The position numbers and the translations under genes were made by a program. A DNA stretch of 64,000 nt. Origin: Succinimonas sp045124755. GTDB lineage: Bacteria; Pseudomonadota; Gammaproteobacteria; Enterobacterales; Succinivibrionaceae. Location of the stretch: the NCBI RefSeq assembly GCF_045124755.1, contig NZ_JBGVMK010000029.1; one strand, written 5' to 3'. Below, piece after piece: positions 44,157 to 53,658 of the stretch. The notes beneath the pieces were generated by a model, which worked only from the letters and a program-made list of their open reading frames with translations, was not told where the DNA came from and did no database searches. The stretch's first letter is position 1, and each line of letters opens with the position of its first letter.

Positions 44157-45485
44157 ATGAGAGTTAACAATGACAGCCTGGTGGAGTCATTCAGACACAG
44201 CGCCCCTTATCTCAAGCATCACCGCGGAGCCACTGCCGTGGTTCTTCTTCCGGGATCGGTTCTGGCCAGCTCCCAGATCGATAACATTATCAGCGATCTT
44301 GCTCTGATCCAGAGTCTCGGCATGAAGCTGGTTCTGGTATTCGGAGCCAAGGAGCAGATTGACGGGGAACTGGCCAGAGAACACATTGAGACAAGTTTCC
44401 ACAAGCGCATCCGCATTACCGATGACAAAACCTTCGCGGTTATCAAAAAGGTCTGCGGCATCATGTCAATTGATCTCACCACCAAGCTTTCCATGGGACT
44501 TATCAACACCCCCATGCAGGGCAGCCGGCTTAATGTGGTTTCCGGGAATTTCGTAACCGCAAAACCGCTGGGAGTGGTGGACGGCATCGATTATATGCAC
44601 AGCGGCATGGTCAGAAGAGTGGACGGCGAAAACATCAGAAGAGAGCTGGACAACAACTCCATCGTGCTTATCCCTCCGGTAGGCTACTCCATTGCCGGGG
44701 AAACCTTCTGCATCAACAGCGAGCAGATTGCGGCCGCCGTGGCCGTGGCCATCAAGGCCAACAAGCTCATCACCTACTGCTCCGACGACGAGCTTATCCG
44801 TGATGCAAACGGCGATGTCATCGCTGAAATGTTCCCCAGCGATGCGGAAAAGTATCTGGCCGGCATCGATCCGGAAACCCACAATTCCACCTGCCGCTAT
44901 CTCAGCGCTGCCATTGCCTCCAGCAAGGACGGCGTGGAACGCTGCCATCTGGTTTCCTACGAGCAGAACGGGGCCCTGATTCAGGAGCTCTTCACCCGGG
45001 ACGGCATCGGCACTCAGATTGTCCGGGAAAGCGCCGAAACAGTATCCCGGGCCACCATCAACGACATTCCGTCCCTGATGGAGCTCATAAGACCGCTGGA
45101 GGAACAGGGCATTCTGGTGCACCGCAGCCGCGAAAACCTGGAAATGGACATCGAGCACTATGTGGTGATCAAACGCGATGGCATGGTTATCGCCTCGGCA
45201 GCCATTTACTGCTACCCGGAGGAGAAAAAGGCCGAGCTGGCCTGCGTGGCCATAAACCCGAACTACCGGGGATCCAACCGCGGCATTGTTCTTATCAACA
45301 AAATCGAAGAACTGGCCCGGGAACAGGGCATGGAATATCTCTTCGTGCTTACCACCAGATCCGCCCACTTCTTCCTGGAAAAGGGCTTTGTCTCCGGCAA
45401 TATTGAAGACCTGCCCCGGGAAAAGCAGGAGCATTACAACTATAAGAGAATGTCCAAGATCTTCTTCAGAAAGATAAACCCGTAA
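44157..45485 (+). CDS. argA: N-acetylglutamate synthase ArgA
   Basis: First step of arginine synthesis: acetyl-CoA plus glutamate. At 442 aa it matches E. coli ArgA (443). An N-terminal amino-acid-kinase-like domain (about 20-280), which normally carries the arginine inhibition site, is followed by a GNAT acetyltransferase domain (about 295-435) with ELACVAINPNYRGSNRGIVL and FVLTTRSAHFFLEKGF. GAAGGA precedes the start. Confidence 0.95.
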   Translation: MRVNNDSLVESFRHSAPYLKHHRGATAVVLLPGSVLASSQIDNIISDLALIQSLGMKLVLVFGAKEQIDGELAREHIETSFHKRIRITDDKTFAVIKKVCGIMSIDLTTKLSMGLINTPMQGSRLNVVSGNFVTAKPLGVVDGIDYMHSGMVRRVDGENIRRELDNNSIVLIPPVGYSIAGETFCINSEQIAAAVAVAIKANKLITYCSDDELIRDANGDVIAEMFPSDAEKYLAGIDPETHNSTCRYLSAAIASSKDGVERCHLVSYEQNGALIQELFTRDGIGTQIVRESAETVSRATINDIPSLMELIRPLEEQGILVHRSRENLEMDIEHYVVIKRDGMVIASAAIYCYPEEKKAELACVAINPNYRGSNRGIVLINKIEELAREQGMEYLFVLTTRSAHFFLEKGFVSGNIEDLPREKQEHYNYKRMSKIFFRKINP

Positions 45486-46017
45486 GGTAACCTGGAAAAA
45501 TACCATCCTGCCATTTCCCGCACTCCGGAAAACAGTCGCATGATGGTCTTACGGAAAAGCATAAGACGGGATGATTTCCTCCCTCAGGGCCGGAAATCAT
45601 CCCGCATCAGTCATCTCAGGAAACATCGCCTTCAGAACAGATCGTCCAAAGTCAGCACATGGACAAAATCGCTGAAATGCTGCGTTTTTTTCAGGCCGCA
45701 GGCGGTGATCAGGGTGTTATGAATGGCTGCTTTTCTGGATAGGCTTCCGGATAAAAGGTTCTTCCTTCGCGTCCGATAATCATCACTCTGCTCCGTTCAT
45801 TTTGGCTATTGCTGCCAGTCTTGCAGCATTATAATTTTCGGTGAAGCGCTGTTTTTACCCTTTCACCGAAAAATATAACCGTTCGGCGGCAATGTCCGCA
45901 GTTTGCCGGCTCCGTGGCAGCATGGTGGAATTCCCCGCTTTCCTTGCCCGGATCCGCCGCGCTTTCCGCCCCGCTGCCGCAATTTAAAAATCTTTAAATT
46001 GTGAGCTATCTCAGGTA
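45486..46017. other. Gene-free region between argA and the lysC promoter
   Basis: 532 nt without a credible ORF. It holds two strong inverted repeats: a 13-bp perfect stem CGGGATGATTTCC / GGAAATCATCCCG at 45568-45605 (12-nt loop), and 16-nt arms differing at one base at 45830-45845 and 45862-45877. Neither has a T run, so they are not clear terminators. Confidence 0.6.
45830..45877. repeat. Inverted repeat with 16-nt arms
   Basis: TATAATTTTCGGTGAA and, after 16 nt, TTCACCGAAAAATATA; 15 of 16 positions pair. It could be a regulatory hairpin or the remnant of a small mobile element. Confidence 0.6.
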
Positions 46018-46046
46018 TTGACAAATTTTTCTTAAAAAGGTATTTT
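46018..46046 (+). promoter_or_regulatory. Promoter of lysC
   Basis: A perfect TTGACA, 17-nt spacer, TATTTT, placing the start of the transcript about 15 nt before the lysine riboswitch. Confidence 0.85.
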
Positions 46047-46066
46047 CTCACTAATCTTTTTTTAAA

Positions 46067-46260
46067 CCAGAAGAGGCGCTTTTCTTAGGTATCCGGAAAC
46101 AGGAATTCCAGTTCCGCCGGAGAGGGAATGAAAAGCCGAGGCGGCCGCGCTGCTGGAACACGGCGCCGCTGTCGGCCATGAGGGCTGAATCCCTCAGGCT
46201 GTCACGCTTAAGGTGAAGGGCTTCTGGCGGATATCAGCATTCCCGCCTCCAAATCTTTTT
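46067..46260 (+). promoter_or_regulatory. Lysine riboswitch (L-box) controlling lysC
   Basis: The P1 stem CCAGAAG (46067-46073) / CTTCTGG (46221-46227) encloses L-box core motifs: AGAGGCGC directly after P1, GAAAAGCCGAGGCGG in the middle, GGGCTGAATCCCTCAGGCTGTCACG, and GTGAAGGG before the closing arm. The platform after P1 has GGCGG / CCGCC (46226-46247), then ATCTTTTT, a probable weak terminator. Known behaviour: lysine binding lowers aspartokinase expression. Confidence 0.85.
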
Positions 46261-46300
46261 CCTTAGGTAACTCAAACATAATACTTATCAGGAGTTTTAA

Positions 46301-47677
46301 ATGAATCAGGTTTGCGTTGCCAAATTCGGCGGCACCAGTGTTGCCAACTATGCTGCCATGTGCAACTGTGTCAAAATTGTTACCTCCAATCTGGACACAA
46401 AGCTGGTGGTATTAAGCGCCAGCGCCGGCATTACCAATCTTCTTGTGGAACTGGCCTCCGGCACTCTGGACGAAGCCAGCATAGAAGAGAGGATGGGAAA
46501 GATCTGCAATATTGAATTCTCTATTCTTGACGATCTGGGACGTCCCGCTGAAATCACCGCTGAAATCGAAAAGCTCATTCACGAAATCCGCGATCTGGCC
46601 AAGCATGCCATTATCGAACATGACGATGCTCTTACCGACCGCATCGTTTCCTACGGCGAGATCATGTCCACCAAGATCTTCACCGAGGTTCTCAAGTCCA
46701 AGGGCTACAACGCCAAGTGGTTCGACGTGCGCGCCGTAATGCGCACCAATAACCAGTTCGGCAAGGCCACCCCCATTATCGAGGTGCTCAGCAACACCGC
46801 CAAGGAGCTCCTGACTCCGCTTCTTGATGATTACATCGTGGTTACTCAGGGCTTTATCGGTTCCAATGCCATCGGTCAGACCACCACTCTGGGCCGCGGC
46901 GGCTCCGACTACTCCGCCGCTCTTCTGGGCGAGGCCATCGGCAACTGCAAAGCCATCGAAATCTGGACCGACGTGCCGGGCATTTACACCACCGACCCCC
47001 GTCTGGTCAAGGAAGCTCATGTAATTCCGGAAATCACCTTCTCGGAGGCTGCCGAAATGGCTACCTTCGGCGCCAAGGTGCTGCATCCGGCTACCATTTT
47101 CCCGGCCGTGCGCCGCAACATTCCGGTATTCGTGGGTTCCTCCCGGGATCCGGAATCCGGCGGCACCTGGGTCAGATCCCAGACCAGCACCAAGCCGACC
47201 TTCAGAGCCGTGGCTCTCAGAAGAGACCAGATCCTGCTGACCCTGAAGAGCCCCAACATGATCGGCGCCTGCGGATTTCTGGCAAACATCTTCAGCATTC
47301 TGGCCAAGTACGGCATTTCCGTTGACCTCATTACCACCTCCGAGGTGAGCGTGGCTATCACCCTGGATCACACCGGCTCCCAGTCCAGCGGCAAATCCGT
47401 GCTCAGCGACAGGCTCCTGGCCGAGCTTAAGAGCATCTGCAGCGTCAGAGTTACTGAAAACCTGGCCCTGATTGCTCTTATCGGTAACGGCATGAGCCAG
47501 GTTTCCGGCACCGGCGCCGCCGTATTCTCCTCCATCATGAACGTCAACATCAGAATGATCTGCTACGGCGCCAGTTCTCACAACCTCTGCTTCCTGGTAG
47601 ACCAGGATCAGGCCGAGCAGGCCATTGCCGAGCTCCATCATCACCTCTTGGAAGGAAATCCCCAGGTTATCAGATAA
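46301..47677 (+). CDS. lysC: Lysine-sensitive aspartokinase III
   Basis: Phosphorylates aspartate, the entry to lysine, threonine and diaminopimelate. Its 458 aa match E. coli LysC (449). The N-terminal kinase motif KFGGTSVAN, the TLGRGGSDYSAALL substrate loop, the EIWTDVPGIYTTDPR segment and two C-terminal ACT domains (about 310-455) are present. There is no fused homoserine dehydrogenase. AGGAG precedes the start; the lysine riboswitch upstream supports the lysine-regulated identity. Confidence 0.96.
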   Translation: MNQVCVAKFGGTSVANYAAMCNCVKIVTSNLDTKLVVLSASAGITNLLVELASGTLDEASIEERMGKICNIEFSILDDLGRPAEITAEIEKLIHEIRDLAKHAIIEHDDALTDRIVSYGEIMSTKIFTEVLKSKGYNAKWFDVRAVMRTNNQFGKATPIIEVLSNTAKELLTPLLDDYIVVTQGFIGSNAIGQTTTLGRGGSDYSAALLGEAIGNCKAIEIWTDVPGIYTTDPRLVKEAHVIPEITFSEAAEMATFGAKVLHPATIFPAVRRNIPVFVGSSRDPESGGTWVRSQTSTKPTFRAVALRRDQILLTLKSPNMIGACGFLANIFSILAKYGISVDLITTSEVSVAITLDHTGSQSSGKSVLSDRLLAELKSICSVRVTENLALIALIGNGMSQVSGTGAAVFSSIMNVNIRMICYGASSHNLCFLVDQDQAEQAIAELHHHLLEGNPQVIR

Positions 47678-47705
47678 GCTGATGCGCTGAACAGATGATA
47701 ATGCT

Positions 47706-47733
47706 AAACGGGAGCCCTGCTCCCGTTTTTTAT
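47706..47733 (+). terminator. Terminator of lysC
   Basis: AAACGGGAG / CTCCCGTTT stem with a 5-nt loop and TTTATTT, 28 nt after the stop. Confidence 0.85.
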
Positions 47734-47860
47734 TTGTGTTTCGGATTAGCAGACTGAGCAGGTTTATTCCCGCCCTTCTCCCGCATCCGTTTGTCAGCAG
47801 CCGCCCTTCATGGCCGGAATGGTGTGCCCGGCAACGTCTCCGAAAGCATTCCTTGCAAAT

Positions 47861-47887
47861 AAAAAAGGCGGAGCCAGCTCCGCCCTT
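47861..47887 (-). terminator. Terminator of the BI-1 family gene
   Basis: On the minus strand GGGCGGAG pairs with CTCCGCCT, then TTTTTATTTG, 33 nt after the stop. Confidence 0.8.
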
Positions 47888-47919
47888 TTGGTAACCGGAT
47901 TCCCGGTTTTTACCTCTTA

Positions 47920-48675
47920 TCAGTTATCGGACTGGAACTTCACAATAAGCTTCAGGAACTCCAGATACATCCATACCAGAGTCATCAGGAGGCCCATGGC
48001 AAAGGCCATTTCATACTCCTTGCCCACCCGGCCGTGGCTGTTCGCGATATTGTCAAAATCCCAGATCAGGAACAGAGAAGCCACTACGCAAAACAGGGCC
48101 TGAATGACATAGCTAAGAACGGAATGGTTTTCTGTTTGAAGGAGTACAATGCCGGTGCCGCTGAGCAGAATCATTACGAGGTTCACAATGTAGGTCAGCG
48201 CAATGGCAATTCCTGCCATCATGAGGAACTTCTTAAAAAAAGGAGTGGCGGAAATAAGACCGGTGGAGAAGGCAATGAACATCGCTAAAGCGGTGATCAC
48301 CGTAGCGCTGAGCGCAGAGAAGCCCACCCCTGGGTACTTGGTATCAAATAAGGCGGTGATGCAGCCCAGGAAGATGCCTTCCGCAATACTGTATATGGGA
48401 GCCACGAATCTTGCAGTCTTGGGCATAAAGGTGCCCACGAGACCCAGCACAATACCGGTAATGGCGGAAAATGCAATGATTCCGGTGAGAGCCCCCTCAA
48501 CCATTTCCTGACCTTCGAAAAACATGACAAAACCGGTAATCAGGCAGAGCGCAATCAGCATTACCGCCTTTTTGGCCGTGCCCTCCAAGGTCATAAGCTG
48601 CCCCGATGCTCCCATAGAAACTTCGGAATTTCTGCTCAAAGCCGAAGACACGGGATTTGAATATCTGTAATTCAT
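47920..48675 (-). CDS. Bax inhibitor-1/YccA-like membrane protein
   Basis: 251 aa with seven hydrophobic segments from about residue 37 to 247 and a soluble N-terminus (SNPVSSALSR, GQLMTLEGTAKK) typical of the BaxI_1 branch rather than short YccA. YSIAEGIFLGCITALFD is the conserved central motif. In E. coli YccA is an FtsH substrate and modulator; whether this protein interacts with the FtsH encoded here is unknown. AAGGGG precedes the ATG. Confidence 0.88.
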   Translation of the reverse strand: MNYRYSNPVSSALSRNSEVSMGASGQLMTLEGTAKKAVMLIALCLITGFVMFFEGQEMVEGALTGIIAFSAITGIVLGLVGTFMPKTARFVAPIYSIAEGIFLGCITALFDTKYPGVGFSALSATVITALAMFIAFSTGLISATPFFKKFLMMAGIAIALTYIVNLVMILLSGTGIVLLQTENHSVLSYVIQALFCVVASLFLIWDFDNIANSHGRVGKEYEMAFAMGLLMTLVWMYLEFLKLIVKFQSDN

Positions 48676-48823
48676 TTTTTTATCCCCTTAAAGTTTGCTG
48701 ACAGCTGTCAGCTTTAAAATAATACTGCGCATAATACTATCACATTTGCCGGCTTCTCCCCCGATCATTATGTGATTTTCTGTGTCACCTCTCCGAAATA
48801 ACCGGAATATGCAGCGCGGCAGA

Positions 48824-49600
48824 CTAATGCTGTTTATTCTTTTTCTCCATTTCACTGAAGATTTTTCTGACCCTTTCCAGATCCTCGGCCGTGTCGACTC
48901 CCAGGAGCGGATCCGTTTCCGCATAGGTTACGGCAATGCGATAGCCGTGATAAAGCACCCGGAGCTGCTCCAGGGATTCCAGAGCTTCGATTTCGCAGGG
49001 GGGCAGGGTCATGTACTTTCTGATAAAACCCACTCGGTAGGCGTAGATGCCGATATGGCGGGCATGCCCCCGGGGCGCTGACATGTCTCCGGCCCGGAAG
49101 CTGTTTCTTTCATACGGGATGGGCGCCCGGCTGAAATAAAGAGCGTCTCCCTGATAGTTGATTACCACCTTGACGCAGTTGGGATCAAACACGTCCTCTC
49201 CGGTAACCCGGGCGCAGAGGGTGGCCATGGGAGCCTGAGAGCATTCCAGAAGATCCGCCACCTGGGCGATGTTTTCCGGCGGAATCAGAGGCTCGTCCCC
49301 CTGCACATTGATCACGATCTCCTGATCTCCCAGCTTCACGGCGTTAACCACCTCGGCAATTCTTTCGGTGCCGGAATTATGATCCGGGGACGTCATGCAC
49401 ACCTCGGCGGCCACCCCGGAAGCCAGTACGGCATCCCTGATGCGGGTATCATCGGTAGCCACAATAACCCTTTCAGCGCCGCCCTTGAGCGCCTGCTCCG
49501 CCACCCGCACCACCATGGGCTTGCCCATAATGTCCAGAAGAGGCTTTCCGGGAAGCCTTGTTGAAGCATAACGTGATGGAATAACAACCGTATAGCGCAT
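48824..49600 (-). CDS. kdsB: CMP-Kdo synthetase KdsB
   Basis: Activates Kdo with CTP for lipid A-core synthesis. At 258 aa it is near the E. coli length (248). The nucleotide loop IPSRYASTRLPGKPL, TDDTRI, the VQGDEPLIPP motif and SRAPIPYER are present. Its ATG shares one base with the lpxK stop (TAATG), so translation is coupled and lipid A genes are co-expressed. Confidence 0.96.
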   Translation of the reverse strand: MRYTVVIPSRYASTRLPGKPLLDIMGKPMVVRVAEQALKGGAERVIVATDDTRIRDAVLASGVAAEVCMTSPDHNSGTERIAEVVNAVKLGDQEIVINVQGDEPLIPPENIAQVADLLECSQAPMATLCARVTGEDVFDPNCVKVVINYQGDALYFSRAPIPYERNSFRAGDMSAPRGHARHIGIYAYRVGFIRKYMTLPPCEIEALESLEQLRVLYHGYRIAVTYAETDPLLGVDTAEDLERVRKIFSEMEKKNKQH

Positions 49601-50583
49601 TAACTAATACCTCTCTCTTTTTGAATATGTCTGATATCTGAAACCAGTCTGTCATAGAATTCCGGCGCTATTTCCGCCCGGATGCCCAGACAGTAAAATC
49701 CCGGCAGATCCTTTCTGCCGTATTTCACCATGTCCTTTTCAGTCATGACAACCGGAAGATCTCCGGCCACCCGGCGCGCCTCGTCCGCCGGAACAAAGCC
49801 ATGATCGGGAACAGCAATCCGGCGCGCCGGACAGAGGCCTGTCTCCTTCAGGGTTCTTATGAAGCGTTCGGGATCCCCGATGCCGGAAAGAGCGCAAACC
49901 TCTGTCCCCGCCGGGAGATCCGCAGGATCTCCATTGAGACGGCAGACCCTGCCGGGTACCAGTCTTACCGGATACTCCCCCGGCATCGCGCCGCCGTTAT
50001 TAAGGATGTAATTAACCTTCCCGAGCCGGGATACGGGTTCTCTGAGGGGGCCCATGGGGAGGAGATGACCGTTTCCGAAGCGCCTTTTTCCGTCAATAAC
50101 CGCAATCTCAATATCCCGTTCCAGCGCATAGTGCTGAAGTCCGTCATCCGTAAGAATCACGTCGAGATCATTCTCAAGATACTGAACCGCCCGGGATCTC
50201 CGGGGATCCGTAACCATGCGGACTCCGGTTTTAAGCTTAATAAGGAGGGGCTCGTCCCCGGCCTCCGCCGCCGGCGAATCCGGAGTAACCTCATAGGGCA
50301 ACATGGGAGGATGAGCTCCGTAGCCCCGGCTCACCACCCCCGTCCGGAATCCCCGGGCGGAGAGTTCCTCGGCCAGAGCAATTACCACCGGAGTTTTACC
50401 GTTGCCTCCCACCATGATATTGCCTACCACCACTACCGGAATGCGGCTCCGATAGGAGGACAGGATTTTGCGGGCATAAAGAAAGCGTCTCAGGCGGACA
50501 ATGAGCCCGAATATAAAAGAAAATGGCCAGAACAGCCATTTCAGAGGGCTGTCCTGAAACCAGATTTTGTCATGAAAGCTCAC
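49600..50583 (-). CDS. lpxK: Tetraacyldisaccharide 4'-kinase LpxK
   Basis: Phosphorylates the lipid A precursor at the inner membrane. At 327 aa it matches the family (328). The start is GTG with AGGAG 8 nt upstream. An N-terminal membrane helix (about 15-32) precedes the Walker A loop VVVVGNIMVGGNGKTPVV, then SRGYGAH, DEPLLI, LTDDGLQHYALERDIEI and GPLREP. First of the lpxK-kdsB pair; msbA is not in this stretch. Confidence 0.95.
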   Translation of the reverse strand: MSFHDKIWFQDSPLKWLFWPFSFIFGLIVRLRRFLYARKILSSYRSRIPVVVVGNIMVGGNGKTPVVIALAEELSARGFRTGVVSRGYGAHPPMLPYEVTPDSPAAEAGDEPLLIKLKTGVRMVTDPRRSRAVQYLENDLDVILTDDGLQHYALERDIEIAVIDGKRRFGNGHLLPMGPLREPVSRLGKVNYILNNGGAMPGEYPVRLVPGRVCRLNGDPADLPAGTEVCALSGIGDPERFIRTLKETGLCPARRIAVPDHGFVPADEARRVAGDLPVVMTEKDMVKYGRKDLPGFYCLGIRAEIAPEFYDRLVSDIRHIQKERGIS

Positions 50584-50745
50584 GGCTGTTTCTCCTCAGA
50601 AAGACCCGATAATCCCTCCGGAATACCCCTGATAATCCCCGGGATGCTCCCTGATTACGGCGCCGCCGTCCCCTCGGGCTTAACGCAGTCATGGAAAATC
50701 CCCGCAAAAAAAGTTAAAATCACCGGAATCAGCACAGAGGTTGCC

Positions 50746-51519
50746 ATGTCAGTTAAAAATCTCCCGGATCCGAAAGATCATTCCAATGACGATCATTCCT
50801 GCGACAAGTGTCCCTGCAGTGAAATCTGCCTGCCCGGCAGGAACGCCTCTTCCTCGGATCTTTCGGCTCTCAGCAACATTATAGATAAAAGACGGTGTCT
50901 GAATAAAGGAGATATTCTCTATAAAGCCGGCGATCCCCTGCTGCGTCTTTATGCCATAAAAAGCGGCAGCCTGAAAATCTATTCCCTGAGCCAGGCCGGA
51001 GACGAGCAGATCACCGGATTTTCCGTATCCGGCGAAATCGTGGGCTTTGACGCCATTTACGAGAAAAAGCACAAATCCTTTGCCCAGGCTCTGGAAAGCA
51101 CGGCCATCTGCGAAATCGACTTTGCTCAGCTAAGCCGCGCCCTGTACCGCCATCCGGAAATGAACCTGCGCTTCATGAGACTCATGAGTCATGAAATATC
51201 CGTGAAAAAGGAGCTTATGATGATGATCTCCAGGGAAAATGCCCCCCAGCGCCTGGCCTCGTTTCTTTTGCATCTCTCCCAGGCTCAGGCTCGCCGCAAC
51301 CTCGCGCCCAACGTGATTAAGCTCACCATGACCCGTTATGAAATCGGGAACTGCATCTCCCTTTCCGTGGAAACCATCAGCCGGTTGTTTTCCAGACTTG
51401 CGGAGGCCGGGGTCATCACCGTCAAGGGCCGTTATATCACCATTCTGGATCAGGAACTCCTCCGAGAGGTGGAAAACGGCAATCTGTGTCAGCCGACGAA
51501 ATCGGAAAATGTGCCTTAA
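50746..51519 (+). CDS. fnr: Anaerobic regulator FNR
   Basis: Oxygen-sensing Fe-S activator of anaerobic genes. The start (MSVKNLPDPK) gives 257 aa (E. coli 250). Ligand cysteines are all present: Cys19, Cys22, Cys28 and Cys122 (ESTAICEID), the last at the same number as in E. coli. An extra Cys24 lies inside the cluster loop. The C-terminal HTH has SVETISRLFSRL, keeping the Glu, Ser and Arg that read TTGAT. A long open frame continuing upstream is the antisense of lpxK and was not used. Confidence 0.94.
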   Translation: MSVKNLPDPKDHSNDDHSCDKCPCSEICLPGRNASSSDLSALSNIIDKRRCLNKGDILYKAGDPLLRLYAIKSGSLKIYSLSQAGDEQITGFSVSGEIVGFDAIYEKKHKSFAQALESTAICEIDFAQLSRALYRHPEMNLRFMRLMSHEISVKKELMMMISRENAPQRLASFLLHLSQAQARRNLAPNVIKLTMTRYEIGNCISLSVETISRLFSRLAEAGVITVKGRYITILDQELLREVENGNLCQPTKSENVP

Positions 51520-51697
51520 CTGATCCTTCGGAAGCTCCCGCTCCGGCAACCCGACCTCCGGAGCTTTTTCATTTCCTGGATATCTTCATGCTGTCCTGAT
51601 CTCGCGCTCTCCTGTTCTCATACCGTCTTCATGACTTTCCCCCGGGATGTTGAAGTACTGCAAGGAAAAATATCCGGAAATTGCCTACAATGGTGTT

Positions 51698-51719
51698 ATC
51701 TGGCTGAAATATGCCAGAT
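51698..51719 (+). promoter_or_regulatory. Inverted repeat before uspE
   Basis: ATCTGGC (51698-51704) / GCCAGAT (51713-51719) with an 8-nt loop, 30 nt before the uspE start; TACAAT just upstream (51686-51691) may be a -10. It could be an operator or a leader hairpin. Confidence 0.45.
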
Positions 51720-51748
51720 GACGCTAAGCTGAATGCCGGAGGTGTCCC

Positions 51749-52669
51749 ATGCGCAAATACAAGAATATTCTGGTGGTTGTGGAACCGGAACGGGAGGATC
51801 AGCCCGCTCTGGATCGGGCTCTGGAAATCGCCCGCTTCTCCCCGGATACCCGGATCACCGCCTTTCTGGCTGTCTATGACTTTTCATACGATATTACCAC
51901 CCTGCTGAATATCGACGAACAGACGGAAATGCGCCGGGGCATTCTGGAGATCAGTGAAAAGTGGCTGGAAAACGAGCTTATCTCAAAGCATAGCGAAAAC
52001 GCCGCCATAAGCGGTAAGGTAGTCTGGTACCGCAGTCTGCCGGAGGCTATCACGAAGGAAATCAAAAAAGGCAGCTACGATCTCGTTATAAAGAGCGCCG
52101 ACAGCCACGGACTTATGGACGGCGTGATCTTTACCCCCGCTGACTGGCAGCTTTTGCGTTCAGCGGAAATCCCGGCGCTTATCGCCAAGAATCATCCCTG
52201 GCCGGAGGGATCCAGCATTCTGGTGGCCCTGAACCTTGCGGACAGCGCCGACAGCGATACCCGCTTCATGAATCTGCGCCTCCTTCGGAATGCTCAGGAG
52301 CTGGCCCGCCTTATTCACGGCGAAATCCATCTTCTCAATGCTGCCCCGCCTCTAATGCCGGTGGCCATAGTGGAAATTCCGGGCTTTACTCCGGATATCT
52401 ATTCAGAAGCGGTGATGAAGCACAACCGGGAGCAGATCCGGGCCTTCGGCGCCCGGCATCGCATTCCGCCGGAAAACTGCCATGTCATCGAAGGACAGCC
52501 GGATGACGTCATCCCCAAAATGGCCGCGGATCTCCATACCTGCGCCGTGCTTATCGGACACACCGGCCGCTCCGGTCTTGCCGCCGCTCTCATCGGCAAT
52601 ATCTGCGAGGAGATAGTGGATGCGGTAAACTGCGATCTTATGGTGCTTAAAAAAATACCGCGCAAATGA
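51749..52669 (+). CDS. uspE: Universal stress protein UspE
   Basis: Tandem-domain stress protein. Its 306 aa match E. coli UspE (316) with two Usp folds (about 3-145 and 155-302). The first opens with YKNILVVVEPE; the second ends near VLIGHTGRSGLAAALIGNICEEIVD, a G-x2-G-x9-G-(S/T)-like region. GGAGGTG directly precedes the ATG. Order fnr-uspE-ttcA is as in E. coli. Confidence 0.92.
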   Translation: MRKYKNILVVVEPEREDQPALDRALEIARFSPDTRITAFLAVYDFSYDITTLLNIDEQTEMRRGILEISEKWLENELISKHSENAAISGKVVWYRSLPEAITKEIKKGSYDLVIKSADSHGLMDGVIFTPADWQLLRSAEIPALIAKNHPWPEGSSILVALNLADSADSDTRFMNLRLLRNAQELARLIHGEIHLLNAAPPLMPVAIVEIPGFTPDIYSEAVMKHNREQIRAFGARHRIPPENCHVIEGQPDDVIPKMAADLHTCAVLIGHTGRSGLAAALIGNICEEIVDAVNCDLMVLKKIPRK

Positions 52670-52733
52670 TTTTAAAGCTTCCGAAAAACCTGATGCCGCC
52701 CGCCGCTCTCTCTTTTACGAGCCCTGAGGCGGC

Positions 52734-53591
52734 TTAATCTCCGTCCGTCCCGCAGGGCTCCTGCTCCTCGGAAGTCTCCCCGCCAATCCGGCCGTAATCC
52801 TCCCGGATCTCGTTCCGGTCAAAATCGTAGAGACGGCGATCCAGCATGTGACTCGGGCAGATCCTTTGCATGGCCCGCAGCATATTCATGCTTCTTCCGG
52901 GGAATTTTTTATCCCAGTCATTAATCATCTCCCGGATCTCTCCCCGCATTTTGTTTTCCCCGAGAGAGCACATGTTTTTCGGAAAAAGAGGATAGCCCCG
53001 CCCCTCGGAAAGCCGGACAATGTCCCGCTCCCGGCAGTATACCAGAGGCCTTATCACAATATGCCGCCCGTCATCGGTATGGAGCTTTGCCGGCATGCTC
53101 TTTACCGAGCCCGCATAAAACAGATTTAGAAAGAAGGTGCCCAAAACATCATCCCCGTGATGCCCGAGAGCGATTTTGGTGGCGCCGATTTCCCCGGCCG
53201 CCCGGTAAAGAATGCCCCGTCTCAGCCGGGAACAGAAGGAACAGATATTGCGGCCGTCGGGAATTTTTTCCCGGATAAGACTGTACACATCCTCGGCAAT
53301 GATATGGTATCTGAGTCCGGTTTTGCGAAGATAGTCCTCCATCACTCCCTCCGGATACCCGGGAAGACGGGCATTAAGATGCACCGGAATCAGCTCAAAA
53401 TCCACGGGAGCGCTTTTCTGAAGACTGGTCAGGATCTCCAGAAGAGCATAGCTGTCCTTGCCCCCGGACATGCATACCATGACGCGATCTCCGGCGGTGA
53501 TCATATTGAAATCCTTAATGGCCATGCCGGTAAGGTGCCGGAGCCTTTTCAGAGTTTTATTGGTATTGTAGAGATATTTTCTTTCGTCCAT
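52734..53591 (-). CDS. ttcA: tRNA 2-thiocytidine synthetase TtcA
   Basis: Thiolates C32 in certain tRNAs with an iron-sulfur cluster. At 285 aa it is slightly shorter than E. coli TtcA (311). The ATP-binding PP-loop SGGKDSYALLE is present, as is the CSFCSRLRRG motif with two cluster cysteines; a third candidate is in NMCSLGENKM. It converges with uspE. Confidence 0.94.
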   Translation of the reverse strand: MDERKYLYNTNKTLKRLRHLTGMAIKDFNMITAGDRVMVCMSGGKDSYALLEILTSLQKSAPVDFELIPVHLNARLPGYPEGVMEDYLRKTGLRYHIIAEDVYSLIREKIPDGRNICSFCSRLRRGILYRAAGEIGATKIALGHHGDDVLGTFFLNLFYAGSVKSMPAKLHTDDGRHIVIRPLVYCRERDIVRLSEGRGYPLFPKNMCSLGENKMRGEIREMINDWDKKFPGRSMNMLRAMQRICPSHMLDRRLYDFDRNEIREDYGRIGGETSEEQEPCGTDGD

Positions 53592-53658
53592 GCTGTAATT
53601 TCATCTATGCTGCCCTCTTTCCCGTCCGCCGGTTCCTGACAAGAGTTCTCTTCCCGGA

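Noticed and set aside
49801..50745. Upstream extension of the fnr reading frame by about 315 codons
   Set aside because: The extension is antisense to lpxK; FNR homology and the correct length begin at 50746.
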